Notes: generated by a model not told the origin, from the sequence alone. Positions 1-8,844 are shown, counted from the stretch's first letter. The stretch is DNA of 64,000 nucleotides from Candidatus Rickettsia kotlanii (GCA_030295365.1 AP027062.1:20001-84000); one strand, 5' to 3'. Program-made: numbers and translations.

Positions 1-1
1 T

Positions 2-1711
2 ATCTAGAATGCCACAATGTTCTTCGACTATTCTTTTAACTATAGCAAGCCCTACTCCCATACCTTTACTGCTGGTCGTAACATAGCTTTCGGTAGCTTT
101 GCCTATTAGCTCAGGCGGGAATCCTTTACCGTTATCCGTTACAATAACACTAATAAAATCGTCTTTAGCATCTATAGTAACTTCTATTTTTCCGGATTCT
201 CGTCCTTCTATTGACTCTTCTGCGTTTTTTAACAAATTGATCATAACTTGATTTATTTGGGTAGCATCACACATAAAATCAAATTGTTCTACGTTAGACT
301 CAAATTTATATAAAATATTATCATTAAGTAATTTACGTGCTTCAACAATATGTTTAACTAAATAAACTAATTCACTCTCCGTAAATTTAGGAGCAGGAAG
401 ACGTGCAAAAAGAACAAATTCGGATACTATATTTTTAATATCGTTAGTATGGCGAATAATCATTTTTAAATAATTCTCAAATTCTACCCTTTCCTTAATT
501 TCAGGGCTAAATTTCTTCAGTAATCTTTCAGAAGCAAGTAAAATAGGAGTTAACGGATTCTTGATTTCATGGGCTACTTTTTTTGCAACATCCGACCAAG
601 CCATAGCCCTCTGTGCTATAACCAAATCACGCTGCTGGCGAGAAAGCTGCTTAATCATTCTATTAAATGTCACATAAAGCGTACCTATTTCGTCTTTATC
701 TACTTCATTTTCAGGCACTTGTACCGTTAAATCGCCGTCTTTAACTTTATCGGTTGCAGTAACTAATTTTTTAATAGGTTTTACTATTTTAGCAGTAAAT
801 ATAACCCCGAAACTTATAGCGACAAAAAGAAGTAATAAGGCAATAAAGATAAACATTATAGAGAACTTAATCTGTATACTATCTATTTCATTTTTAAGGC
901 TATTATACTCGGCAGCTGCTCCGTTAGTTGCATCTACATGGTCGATAATTTTATTATCTACTAATCTACCGACTAATAAATACACATCATTATACTCTTT
1001 TAATTTAATCAGCATCCTTATTTTGGTTGGATCGGATTTTACTTCCACCGGTTCACCTAAATCCGCTTTTTTAATTAAATGTGCAGGGATAGTTGCAAAT
1101 GATAATGAAAAACTTAAATAACTATTAGCTACTATAGTATTAGTAGATTTGTTTAAAACTATAGCCTCATCAAGCGAACGCATCTCTGCTTCAGTATTCA
1201 GTGTTTTAGTAAATAAAGCGGGATTGTGAATTAAATCGTAATACATATCGCTTAAATCTTCAGCAACAGCTAAAGCCGTTTCTTTTAGCTGTAATTTATG
1301 CTCGGCAATATAAGATTCTGCAACTATCACAGATTGATCAAGAACCGTAGAAATCTTCTTATCAAACCAAGCTTGAACACTAAGATTAAAAAAATAAACA
1401 GAAAATACCGAAACAATTATAGTTGGAATAGCTGCAACTAAACTAAAGGCAATTACAATACGATTTTGTAATTTAGAACTATCGTTATTATTATTTTTAG
1501 TAAAAAATTTTTGAGTTAGTAAAACACCTAAAATTAAAAAAATTGCTAAATCAACTAATAAAAATCCAATAATCGTACTAAAATTCTTTGATTCTAAAGA
1601 TATCACAGAAAAAGTAGCACAAACAAAAATAATAGCTGCTGTTGCTAAAATAAAAATTAGTACTCTATTAGAAAAATAAGAATGTAAATTTTGTTTAAGA
1701 TAACTAAGCAT
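2..1711 (-). CDS. NtrY-like membrane sensor histidine kinase (C-terminus cut by window edge)
   Basis: The frame opens with ATG at 1711 and runs 570 codons to the window edge, so perhaps 30 C-terminal residues are missing. Several hydrophobic segments lie in the N-terminal third, followed by a putative periplasmic stretch, another membrane span and a HAMP-like linker. The H-box reads VAHEIKNPLTPI with the phosphorylated His near residue 381. An N-box (NLLKNAEES) and glycine-rich G1/G2 boxes (DNGKGFP, GMGVGLAIVKRI) complete the ATPase domain. By family it senses a signal at the inner membrane and phosphorylates an NtrX-type regulator; the ligand in Rickettsia is unknown. The regulator gene is not in this window. 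Confidence 0.9.
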   Translation of the reverse strand, partial: MLSYLKQNLHSYFSNRVLIFILATAAIIFVCATFSVISLESKNFSTIIGFLLVDLAIFLILGVLLTQKFFTKNNNNDSSKLQNRIVIAFSLVAAIPTIIVSVFSVYFFNLSVQAWFDKKISTVLDQSVIVAESYIAEHKLQLKETALAVAEDLSDMYYDLIHNPALFTKTLNTEAEMRSLDEAIVLNKSTNTIVANSYLSFSLSFATIPAHLIKKADLGEPVEVKSDPTKIRMLIKLKEYNDVYLLVGRLVDNKIIDHVDATNGAAAEYNSLKNEIDSIQIKFSIMFIFIALLLLFVAISFGVIFTAKIVKPIKKLVTATDKVKDGDLTVQVPENEVDKDEIGTLYVTFNRMIKQLSRQQRDLVIAQRAMAWSDVAKKVAHEIKNPLTPILLASERLLKKFSPEIKERVEFENYLKMIIRHTNDIKNIVSEFVLFARLPAPKFTESELVYLVKHIVEARKLLNDNILYKFESNVEQFDFMCDATQINQVMINLLKNAEESIEGRESGKIEVTIDAKDDFISVIVTDNGKGFPPELIGKATESYVTTSSKGMGVGLAIVKRIVEEHCGILD

Positions 1712-1839
1712 AGATACTGTTTATATGACCATAACAGTTTTTTATAACATAAAAAAAAGCTAATTGGAAATATTTCAAGTTTTAAGTACCTCATTGTCAT
1801 TTCTGTAAAAGTGGGGTATTGTTGCACTGATTGTTTTTA

Positions 1840-1966
1840 TGTCATTCCCGCGGAAGCGGGAATCCAGTCAAACATATAAAAACTTGTTTTTTATTATATT
1901 TATTTCATCAAACACGTAAAATTTTGTATGGCTATTTTTTAGATTCCTGCTTTCGCAGGAATGACA
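1840..1966. repeat. Rickettsia palindromic-type repeat, GTCATTCCCGC family
   Basis: The left end reads GTCATTCCCGCGGAAGCGGG and the right end GATTCCTGCTTTCGCAGGAATGAC, which are imperfect inverted copies with a less conserved middle. The same ends bracket 13020-13137. A 64-codon open frame over this stretch is repeat-derived, and I do not call it a gene. Confidence 0.75.
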
Positions 1967-2010
1967 TCTCGAACATTCGTACAAAACACATGGTCAAGCA
2001 ACTAGATGAC

Positions 2011-2047
2011 AATAAAAAAAGCTAGAAATATTAATATTTCTAGCTTT
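2011..2047 (-). terminator. Rho-independent terminator of rpsU
   Basis: AAAGCTAGAAATAT and ATATTTCTAGCTTT form a perfect 14-bp stem with a 2-nt loop. In the rpsU direction the stem is followed by a T-run (the A-run at 2014-2020 on the plus strand). The position just downstream of the rpsU stop fits. Confidence 0.8.
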
Positions 2048-2075
2048 ATATTTAGTATGCAAATTGCTTGAAATT

Positions 2076-2276
2076 TTATTCATCAAACATTTTTTTACGA
2101 GCAAATTTTCTCTGTCTTCTCGCTGCTTCTTGTGCTTTACGAACACGCTTCGCTGAAGGTGTTTCATAATAACGCTGTTCTTTCATCTTACGAAAATAAA
2201 GCTCTCTTTGTAGCTTTTTCTTAAAATTCTTAAGCGTATTATCACAATTACCGGCGTGAACATTTACAAGTATCAC
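2076..2276 (-). CDS. rpsU: 30S ribosomal protein S21
   Basis: This 66-residue, very basic protein has the S21 core (a REL-FRKMKEQRYYETPS-like segment followed by an Arg/Lys-rich helix). S21 binds the small subunit platform near the 16S 3' end and assists initiation. The start is GTG at 2276, chosen because AAGGAGAG lies about 8 nt upstream and no ATG is suitably placed. It is transcribed from a divergent promoter region shared with the COQ9-like gene and ends in a strong hairpin terminator. The length is normal for an alphaproteobacterial S21. Confidence 0.95.
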   Translation of the reverse strand: MILVNVHAGNCDNTLKNFKKKLQRELYFRKMKEQRYYETPSAKRVRKAQEAARRQRKFARKKMFDE

Positions 2277-2321
2277 TAAAATTACTCTCCTTATAATAAA
2301 GATATTAGATATTGTGGTTTA

Positions 2322-2355
2322 TTGAACTATACCCTATAATTAAATTATATGTCAA
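2322..2355. promoter_or_regulatory. Overlapping divergent promoters of rpsU and the COQ9-like gene
   Basis: Minus strand: TTGACA (2355-2350), 18-nt spacer, TATAGT (2331-2326), facing rpsU. Plus strand: TTGAAC (2322-2327), 17-nt spacer, TTATAT (2345-2350), facing the COQ9-like gene. The two -35/-10 boxes interlock, so polymerase could probably occupy only one at a time. This rests on consensus matching only. Confidence 0.55.
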
Positions 2356-2365
2356 GGTTTAAAAT

Positions 2366-2977
2366 ATGAGCATTCAAGAAGAACACCTTATCAAAAAAAT
2401 AAGCTTTGTGCAATCTTTATTAGAATTATTACCGTTTAATGAATGGAATAATAAACTACTCGAAGAAGCAGAAGAAAAATGTGGTTTTGCAAAAGGCTAT
2501 AGCTTAATAGTTTTTCCAGAAGGTTTATCCGAAATAGTAGGATTCTTGGAAGAGTATTTAGATAAAATGATGCTAGAAAACTTAAAGATCATAGCAGAAC
2601 CATTAAAAATAAGAGAAAAAATATCTTTAGCCGTAAAGATTAGGGTCAAAATCGTACTTCCTATTATGCATAGTAAGAATGCCGCTTATTTTGCATTAAA
2701 CCCAATACAAGGAACTGAAGTTGCATTCCGTAGTTGTGATGCTATTTGGCGTTATGCCGATGATAAATCTCTTGATTTTAACTATTATACCAAAAGAAGC
2801 TTATTGCTCTCGGTTTATGTTTCATCTATTCTTTTCTATATCCAAGACGAATCAGAAAATTATATTGAAACCGATAAATTTATTGAGACTGCCGTAGAAA
2901 ATATAGTAAAAACTTTCTCACAAATGAAAAAATTACTCGCCCCTTCAAATATTCCCATAGTTAGAATGTTTACGTAG
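2366..2977 (+). CDS. COQ9-family protein (rpsU-divergently transcribed protein)
   Basis: This 203-residue protein matches the COQ9 family, whose members bind lipid and assist hydroxylation steps of ubiquinone synthesis. The family is also recognised in alphaproteobacteria as the protein divergently transcribed from rpsU, exactly the arrangement here. Supporting sequence includes the segment IWRYADDKSLDFNYYTKRSLL near residues 130-150, typical of the TetR-like fold of the family. The predicted transcript start lies only about 9 nt before ATG, so the leader would be very short. With ubiG elsewhere in the window it suggests a retained quinone pathway. The enzymatic partner in Rickettsia is inferred. 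Confidence 0.8.
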   Translation: MSIQEEHLIKKISFVQSLLELLPFNEWNNKLLEEAEEKCGFAKGYSLIVFPEGLSEIVGFLEEYLDKMMLENLKIIAEPLKIREKISLAVKIRVKIVLPIMHSKNAAYFALNPIQGTEVAFRSCDAIWRYADDKSLDFNYYTKRSLLLSVYVSSILFYIQDESENYIETDKFIETAVENIVKTFSQMKKLLAPSNIPIVRMFT

Positions 2978-3024
2978 ATATGCTTAATGGGTAATATTAA
3001 CTCCATATCAAATATAAAAGTGCT

Positions 3025-3195
3025 ATGAAACTTATAAATAAAGTTAATAATAAATTACATTTAATCACTTGTCATAAGGCTGTAAAAGAAGCTCAAGCAT
3101 TGTTTAAACAACATGGTTCTAAATCAGAATCATTTGTTGATGAATTTTTAAAGCAGAAATATCAAGAAGCGAATAAAGAAAATTCTAAATTTTAA
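3025..3195 (+). CDS. Small ORF, possible remnant of a VapB-type antitoxin
   Basis: ATG at 3025 opens 56 codons rich in Lys, Glu and Ser, ending with an SFVDEFLKQKYQEANKEN tail. That tail resembles the C-terminal toxin-binding arm of small antitoxins. Directly downstream is a fragment with a PIN-toxin C-terminus, which supports a decayed VapBC-like pair. No DNA-binding motif is clear in the first 25 residues, so it may be truncated at the N-terminus or unrelated. Family assignment is an inference from tail and neighbour. Confidence 0.35.
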   Translation: MKLINKVNNKLHLITCHKAVKEAQALFKQHGSKSESFVDEFLKQKYQEANKENSKF

Positions 3196-3236
3196 TTTGT
3201 AACCCAATAATGTCTTCTCATAACAATAATTCTTGA

Positions 3237-3362
3237 TTCTTCTTCCTTGATGGCTTTACTTTTGCGGCAGAAAAAGGACAGGAAAAAAATTATCCGATAT
3301 ATACAGCAGACAAAGCTTGGGCTAGCTTACAATTAAGTTGCAATGTTGTTTTGATTCGCTAA
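3237..3362 (+). pseudogene. VapC/PIN-domain toxin, C-terminal fragment
   Basis: A 41-codon open stretch without a start encodes a segment ending YTADKAWASLQLSCNVVLIR. This matches the last strand-helix-strand of VapC PIN ribonucleases, where the usual form is like PVYTADRAWA followed by V-LIR. It retains the final acidic residue of the PIN site but lacks the N-terminal catalytic Asp and Glu. A stop (TGA at 3234) immediately precedes it. With the ORF at 3025 it looks like a toxin-antitoxin locus reduced by deletion. Confidence 0.7.
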
Positions 3363-3372
3363 TTCATATAAT

Positions 3373-3953
3373 ATGAAAACTCAATTTAAAAAAGAATATT
3401 CTAATAAAGAACATGATAGAACATTAGTTAATAATCAAGTTATCCCTATAAGTTATTTCGGTGAAAATTCAAAAACACTGAAGATACTTTTCTCTAAACT
3501 TGCTAAAGCGTATAAAAATAATTTAGATCATCAAGAGAAGATAAATGATGACAAATATTATTCTTATAAAACAGAAAAGAAATATGTAGGTTTAAAAGAA
3601 ATCTCCTATACCGAAGAACAACAATATTTAGAAAAAGAGCTTATAGAAAAAACTAAACAAATCAAGCCGAAGCTAATATTATATACTTATCCACCTAGGA
3701 AAAATATTTCTTTAGCAAAACCAATTTATATATCCAACTATTAAATTATAACGTATGTATAAGGCAAATTAAGGGCTATGAGCCAATTTATAAAAAAGCA
3801 CAGATAGAGAAAGAGATGATAAAGAGCCGTACTATTACTAAATATAAGAATGTACCTAAGTATAAAGAGATTCAAGTGAAAAAATTTAACGAAGTAAAAT
3901 ATAATAAAGATATTAATAATATAAAGATAACAATAAAGAATTTAATATTTTAA
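3373..3953 (+). pseudogene. Unrecognised gene, frameshifted
   Basis: ATG at 3373 opens 123 codons of a Lys/Tyr-rich, hydrophilic protein ending at 3744. The +2 frame stays open from about 3729 through 3953 with the same composition (a GYEPIYKKAQIEKEM segment). The two parts look like one gene of roughly 190 codons broken by a frameshift near 3735. I do not recognise a family: no membrane span, signal peptide or catalytic motif is visible. Alternatively the 123-residue protein alone is a genuine short product. Confidence 0.4.
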
Positions 3954-3975
3954 AATATGTGATTTTCTAGCTCTT

Positions 3976-4191
3976 ATGAAAACTATTAATTTAGAGCAAA
4001 AACAAAAGCTCCTATTAAATTTAAGTAATAAAGTAGCAAGTGATGCTAAAGCACAGTGCCTTAGCGATTTAACAAAATATACTAGAGTTGAAGTAACGTT
4101 TAAATATTTAAATGAAGAGCAGAAATATTTAGGATACGAAGCACAAATATTATCGGCTTATGAAGCTGAAACGATAGGTAGTAACGAATAG
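3976..4191 (+). CDS. Hypothetical protein, 71 residues
   Basis: This short hydrophilic protein starts MKTINLEQKQKLLLNLSNKVAS and is probably mostly helical. It has no recognised domain. It follows the frameshifted gene at 3373-3953 by 22 nt and could be another surviving piece of the same locus. No strong Shine-Dalgarno is visible. Coding status is uncertain. Confidence 0.3.
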   Translation: MKTINLEQKQKLLLNLSNKVASDAKAQCLSDLTKYTRVEVTFKYLNEEQKYLGYEAQILSAYEAETIGSNE

Positions 4192-4336
4192 TGAAATGAA
4201 TTGAGTTAGACAAAATTTCTATATCATCTTTTAATCTGTAATACACCTTATTACTTTCTTAAATACCTTAAAAATTCTTGTATTATGGCCTCTTTTGCAT
4301 ATAATTAAGATATTTTTAAAGATAATTTCTAAAATA

Positions 4337-7300
4337 ATGACAAATACTAAATATTATCCTGAAGTTAGCTCGAATGCTGATTTTGCAGGCTTAGAGCGAG
4401 AGATACTAAAATTTTGGCAAGACAATAATATATTCCAAAAATCTATTGATGATAGGAACGAAGAGTCAGAATTTATTTTTTATGACGGCCCGCCTTTTGC
4501 AAACGGTTTGCCGCATTACGGTCATTTGCTTACCGGCTTTATCAAAGACGTATATGCTAGATATCAAACCGTAAAAGGTAAGAAAGTCGAGCGTCGCTTT
4601 GGCTGGGACTGTCATGGTCTTCCTGCTGAAATGCAATCAGAGAAAGAACTTGGCATTTCAGGGCGTCTTGCAATAGCTAATTTTGGTATAGAGAAGTTTA
4701 ATGCACATTGCAGAGCTTCGGTAATGAAATATGCTAATGATTGGGAAGCATATATAACTCGTCAAGCAAGATGGGTGGATTTTAAAAATTCTTATAAAAC
4801 AATGGATAAGAATTTTATGGAATCCATACTTTGGGCATTTAAGGAGTTATATAACAAGGGGTTATTGTATGAATCTGTGCGGGTAATGCCTTATTCATGG
4901 GCATGCGAAACACCGCTTTCTAATTTTGAAACAAGACTTGATAATTCTTATCGTGAGCGAGCCGATAAAGCTGTAACGGTGAGTTTTGTACTATGTCATC
5001 CCGTGGCTACGACCAAAGGATCTTTTAAAGAATACCGTATACTTGCTTGGACGACAACACCTTGGACATTGCCGTCAAATTTAGCCTTAGCAGTCGGTAG
5101 TGATATAGATTATGCATTAGTCCCTAAAAATGATGTTTGTTATATAATAGCTGCCTCTTCCGTCTCTAAATATGCTAAAGAATTAGGACTTAGCGGTGAA
5201 GAAAATTTTGAGATAATTAAAGGCGCAGAACTTCAAGGATTGAACTATAAATCTTTATTCAACTATTTCGAGAATCATCCAAACAGCTTCAAGATATTTG
5301 CAGGCGATTTCGTAGTTGAGGGTGACGGCACAGGAGTCGTACATATGGCTCCAGGCTTTGGTGAAGATGACCAAATACTTTGTGAATCGAAAGGTATTGA
5401 GCTTGTTTGTCCTGTTGATAATAGCGGTAAATTCACTAAAGAAATTCCTGATTTAGAGGGCTTACAAGTATTTGATTCAAATGACAAAATAATAATCAAA
5501 CTGAAAGAGCAAGGAAATTGGCTAAAAACCGAGCAGTATATTCATAATTATCCTCATTGCTGGCGAACAGATACGCCTCTTATATATAAGGCTGTTCCGT
5601 CATGGTACGTAAAGGTTACGCAGTTTAAAGATAGAATGGTAGAGTTAAATCAGCAAATTAATTGGATACCTTCCCATATTAAAGATAATTTATTTGGTAA
5701 GTGGCTTGAAAATGCTCGTGATTGGTCGATAAGCCGTAATAGATTCTGGGGAACGCCGCTGCCTGTATGGAAGTCCGATGATCCAAAATATCCACGCATA
5801 GACGTTTACGGCTCTATAGAGGAATTAGAGAAAGATTTTGGTGTTAAAGTTACTAATTTACATCGTCCGTTTATCGATAAACTGACAAGACCAAATCCCA
5901 ACGATCCAACCGGTAAATCAACAATGCGTAGAATAGAAGACGTGTTTGATTGCTGGTTTGAAAGCGGTTCAATGCCATATGGGCAAGTCCATTACCCTTT
6001 TGAAAATAAAGAGTGGTTTGAGGATCATTTCCCGGCTGATTTTATAGTTGAGTATTCAGCTCAAACACGCGGATGGTTTTATACTTTAATGGTGCTATCT
6101 ACCGCTTTATTTGATCACCCACCGTTTTTAAATTGTATATGCCACGGCGTAATTTTAGACGCTACAGGTCAAAAACTTTCAAAGCGTCTTAATAACTACG
6201 CCGATCCGCTGGAGCTATTTGATAAATACGGTTCTGACGCTTTAAGAGTTACGATGTTATCTTCAAATGTTGTTAAAGGTCAGGAGCTATTAATTGATAA
6301 AGACGGCAAAATGGTATTTGATACGCTTCGTCTATTTATCAAACCTATATGGAATGCTTACCATTTCTTTACGATGTATGCTAATGCCGATTCGCTTAAA
6401 GGCGAGCTTAATTTTCGCTCTAAAAACGTACTTGATGTTTATATATTATCTAAACTTAAAATAGCCGTACAAAAAATTGAAGAAAGCTTAGATAATTTCG
6501 ATACGCAAACAGCTTATCATACAGTTTCAGAATTTTTTGAAGTGTTGAATAACTGGTATATAAGACGAAGCCGAGCTAGATTTTGGAAAAGCGAAAAAGA
6601 TACAGATAAGCAAAATGCTTATAATACTCTATATTCATGTTTAGACACCATGGCTATTGCGATGTCGGCACTAGTACCTATGATTTCGGAAGCGATATAT
6701 AAAGGATTACGTCATTGTGAGGAGCGTAACAACATGGCACTCTCAGGAGAATCAAACGTCATTGCAAGGAAAGACACAAGTCTTGACAAAGCAATTTCAG
6801 GAGTATCTCATAAGATTGCCACGGCACTTTCAGTGCCGCGCAATGACGCGATTAGCGTACATCTCTGCAACTACCCTACTCTCTCAGACTTTGAAATAAA
6901 TCACGAGCTGGTTGCTACTATGGATAACGTGCTTGATATTTGCAGTAATAGCCTATTTATCCGAAGCACTGAAAATATCAGGGTAAGACAGCCACTTGCT
7001 AGCATAGCTATTATCAGTAAACATAATAACAATCTCAAAGATTTTGAAGATTTAATTAAAGATGAAATTAATGTTAAGGCGGTCATTTATCGTGACGATC
7101 TAGAGAATTACGCAAGCAAGAAACTATCGATTAATTTCCCAATACTTGGTAAACGTTTGCCGCATAAAATGAAAGAGATTATAGCCGCTTCTAAAAAAGG
7201 TGAGTGGGAAGCTATCGCAGGCGGTTTAGCTATATGCGGTGCAACTTTAAATAGTGACGAATATAAGCTAGTTTTAGAGCCGTATTCACATATTAAAGGA

Positions 7301-7615
7301 GCAGCAAGTTTTGAGAATAATAGTAGCCTGTTAATACTTGATTTAGAGCTAACACCTGAGTTAATAGAAGAAGGATACGCAAGAGACATTGTACGCTTTA
7401 TACAACAGGCTCGAAAAGATGCTGATTTCTCTATCACTGACAAAATTTTAATTGAGATAATAAGCGAGTTTGATTTATCTAAGATCATTGATAATTATGG
7501 AGACTTTATTAAAGAACAAACTTTAGGCGAGTTTGCTAAAAATTTCACGCCTGATTATGTAAGTAAAGTAGAATTAAAGAACCATCAAATACAACTTAAA
7601 GTTAAGAAATTGTAA
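4337..7615 (+). CDS. ileS: Isoleucyl-tRNA synthetase with an in-frame repeat insertion
   Basis: This class Ia synthetase of 1092 residues charges tRNA-Ile. The HIGH-type motif is PHYGH (about 59-63) after GPPFANGL, and the KMSKS-type motif is KLSKR (613-617). The central insert carries the editing domain, where TTTPWTLPSN is recognisable. The length and the long C-terminal region fit the large eukaryote-like IleRS found in rickettsiae. I chose ATG at 4337 over an in-frame ATG 14 codons earlier, because MTNTKYYPEVSS is the natural family N-terminus. Odd: residues about 792-838 are encoded by a palindromic repeat (6710-6848) whose ends are CGTCATTG and CAATGACG. It sits in the anticodon-binding region, yet the frame stays open. 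Confidence 0.96.
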   Translation: MTNTKYYPEVSSNADFAGLEREILKFWQDNNIFQKSIDDRNEESEFIFYDGPPFANGLPHYGHLLTGFIKDVYARYQTVKGKKVERRFGWDCHGLPAEMQSEKELGISGRLAIANFGIEKFNAHCRASVMKYANDWEAYITRQARWVDFKNSYKTMDKNFMESILWAFKELYNKGLLYESVRVMPYSWACETPLSNFETRLDNSYRERADKAVTVSFVLCHPVATTKGSFKEYRILAWTTTPWTLPSNLALAVGSDIDYALVPKNDVCYIIAASSVSKYAKELGLSGEENFEIIKGAELQGLNYKSLFNYFENHPNSFKIFAGDFVVEGDGTGVVHMAPGFGEDDQILCESKGIELVCPVDNSGKFTKEIPDLEGLQVFDSNDKIIIKLKEQGNWLKTEQYIHNYPHCWRTDTPLIYKAVPSWYVKVTQFKDRMVELNQQINWIPSHIKDNLFGKWLENARDWSISRNRFWGTPLPVWKSDDPKYPRIDVYGSIEELEKDFGVKVTNLHRPFIDKLTRPNPNDPTGKSTMRRIEDVFDCWFESGSMPYGQVHYPFENKEWFEDHFPADFIVEYSAQTRGWFYTLMVLSTALFDHPPFLNCICHGVILDATGQKLSKRLNNYADPLELFDKYGSDALRVTMLSSNVVKGQELLIDKDGKMVFDTLRLFIKPIWNAYHFFTMYANADSLKGELNFRSKNVLDVYILSKLKIAVQKIEESLDNFDTQTAYHTVSEFFEVLNNWYIRRSRARFWKSEKDTDKQNAYNTLYSCLDTMAIAMSALVPMISEAIYKGLRHCEERNNMALSGESNVIARKDTSLDKAISGVSHKIATALSVPRNDAISVHLCNYPTLSDFEINHELVATMDNVLDICSNSLFIRSTENIRVRQPLASIAIISKHNNNLKDFEDLIKDEINVKAVIYRDDLENYASKKLSINFPILGKRLPHKMKEIIAASKKGEWEAIAGGLAICGATLNSDEYKLVLEPYSHIKGAASFENNSSLLILDLELTPELIEEGYARDIVRFIQQARKDADFSITDKILIEIISEFDLSKIIDNYGDFIKEQTLGEFAKNFTPDYVSKVELKNHQIQLKVKKL
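6710..6848. repeat. CATTGCGAG-type repeat inserted in frame in ileS
   Basis: The stretch starts CGTCATTGTGAGGAGCG and ends GCGCAATGACG, the same termini as intergenic copies at 16603, 18868, 21248, 29897 and 58492. Its length of about 139 nt is close to theirs. It is translated as a hydrophilic linker (residues about 792-838) absent from normal IleRS architecture. Exact borders are approximate. Confidence 0.7.
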
Positions 7616-7702
7616 ATTTTTTTACTATCAATTAAGATATTGATAATTTACTTAGATTAATCTATAGTACGCACGCTATAAATTAATTTAAGGTAAATTA
7701 TC

Positions 7703-8436
7703 ATGCACAACTCTTCCACAGCTCCCGGGGGGTTTAAAAATTAAAAAAAGAAAATGTAATAACTCTTAGGGTATTTAAAACAATATTTTGATGCGTTTCA
7801 TCCTAAAGACAGGACAGCATTAAATATAAGCAAATCTTTTTTAAAGCAATAAACGAAAATAAGCTTGAAGTAATTAAAAAATTTGTTAAAATACACGGTT
7901 TTGATGTTAATACTGAATATCGTTTTAACACACTATTAAGTACCATAAATTTAAAAAATAGAAAAGAAATTGCAAAGTATCTTTTATCTAAAAATGCTAA
8001 TTTAGATGTAGCTCTAGAAATAGCAGTAATATACGGTAATTTAAATGCGGTAAAAACGTTATTAGATGCAGGGGCAAAGATTAACGGCAATCAAGATGTA
8101 TCCACCTTTAATGCCTGCATCAGATCAGAACAAATAAAGCAAAAAATTTTCTAAATTCAAAAAACAACTATCTAAAGATTTACAAGATTTTGCAGAAATT
8201 AAAGCACTGTTAGAAGATTATTCTAGCGGGAAGAAAATTCCAATAAATACAAATACTGTGTAAAAGACGAGGGCTATGTTTCTGATTTTAAGGTTGAAAC
8301 TGAAAAACCTAACACAGGCTCTAGGTTAGAACATATTCCTTCTAAATCAAGTATATTTCGTACTTTTGCCCTTGAGGGACTTGATGAAGAAACGTCTTTA
8401 GGCGGTGATATAAAAATATTTGATTCTGAGCTTTGA
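7703..8436 (+). pseudogene. Ankyrin-repeat protein gene, multiply frameshifted
   Basis: ATG at 7703 is preceded by an AAGG box but stops after 12 codons, just past a G6 tract. Reading on across frames gives a segment with FHPKDRTALNISK (about 7786-7838). A clear ankyrin-like run follows at about 7835-8154 (LEVIKKFVKIHGFDVN, KEIAKYLLSKNANLD, LNAVKTLLDAGAKIN). Then come a Lys-rich segment to 8263 and an acidic tail ending at 8436. At least three frameshifts separate these parts. Ankyrin proteins in Rickettsia are often secreted or host-interacting; this copy is dead. An antisense 95-codon frame here is a shadow. Confidence 0.75.
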
Positions 8437-8510
8437 TAATGTCATTCCTACAATAAGATTGCTTCATTGCCTACTCTTATGTCATTCCCACATATGCATT
8501 GTTGCGTGGA

Positions 8511-8634
8511 CCAGTTCCCTAATTGTTACCCTGTGGCTTGTCCACAGGGTCTAGTTAAAAATACTAATATTATTAGTATTTTTAACTAGAATGCTTCATC
8601 AAAACTTACAATTTTTCCTCGCAATGACGACAAC
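8511..8634. repeat. Composite palindromic repeats with a 39-nt near-perfect palindrome
   Basis: Within the block, 8551-8589 has two 18-nt arms (CTAGTTAAAAATACTAAT and its complement) around a 3-nt centre. Flanking pieces (CCCTGTGGCTTGTCCACAGGG and CTCGCAATGACG) match two other repeat families seen elsewhere in the window. It looks like repeats nested or abutted. Confidence 0.6.
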
Positions 8635-8664
8635 ATCTCTTACATATTTATTAGATACATATAT

Positions 8665-8701
8665 ATTACCACGCAACATGAGAATTATATTTCGTGGTAA
8701 T
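8665..8701 (+). other. Hairpin upstream of TPR-like remnant
   Basis: ATTACCACG and CGTGGTAAT form a 9-bp stem around a 19-nt loop, 45 nt before the ATG at 8746. It could be a leader structure or repeat debris; there is no T-run. Confidence 0.3.
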
Positions 8702-8745
8702 ACATACTTTTTGATAAAAAAATCTAATCAAAATATGGAGGAACC

Positions 8746-8844
8746 ATGGCTCATCCAAATCTTACGGAAGGAAATAATTATAAAGAAGCTATAGACATGT
8801 ATAGTAAAATACATAAAAGCTCTAATTATTATAAGGAAAATTAA
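8746..8844 (+). pseudogene. TPR-like protein remnant, 32 codons
   Basis: A strong GGAGG lies 5 nt before ATG. The peptide MAHPNLTEGNNYKEAIDMYSKIH resembles the first helix pair of a tetratricopeptide repeat (the pattern NYKEAI-Y-K). The frame then stops at 8842. The good ribosome site with so short a product suggests a truncated TPR gene rather than a complete one. Confidence 0.4.

Noticed and set aside
1831-2025. 64-codon frame with SRGSGNP and SCFRRNDI
   Set aside because: The peptide comes from both ends of a palindromic repeat; there is no ribosome site or family.
4295-4336. Longer IleRS start at 4295
   Set aside because: The extra hydrophobic residues are not family-like, and MTNTKYYPEVSS fits better.
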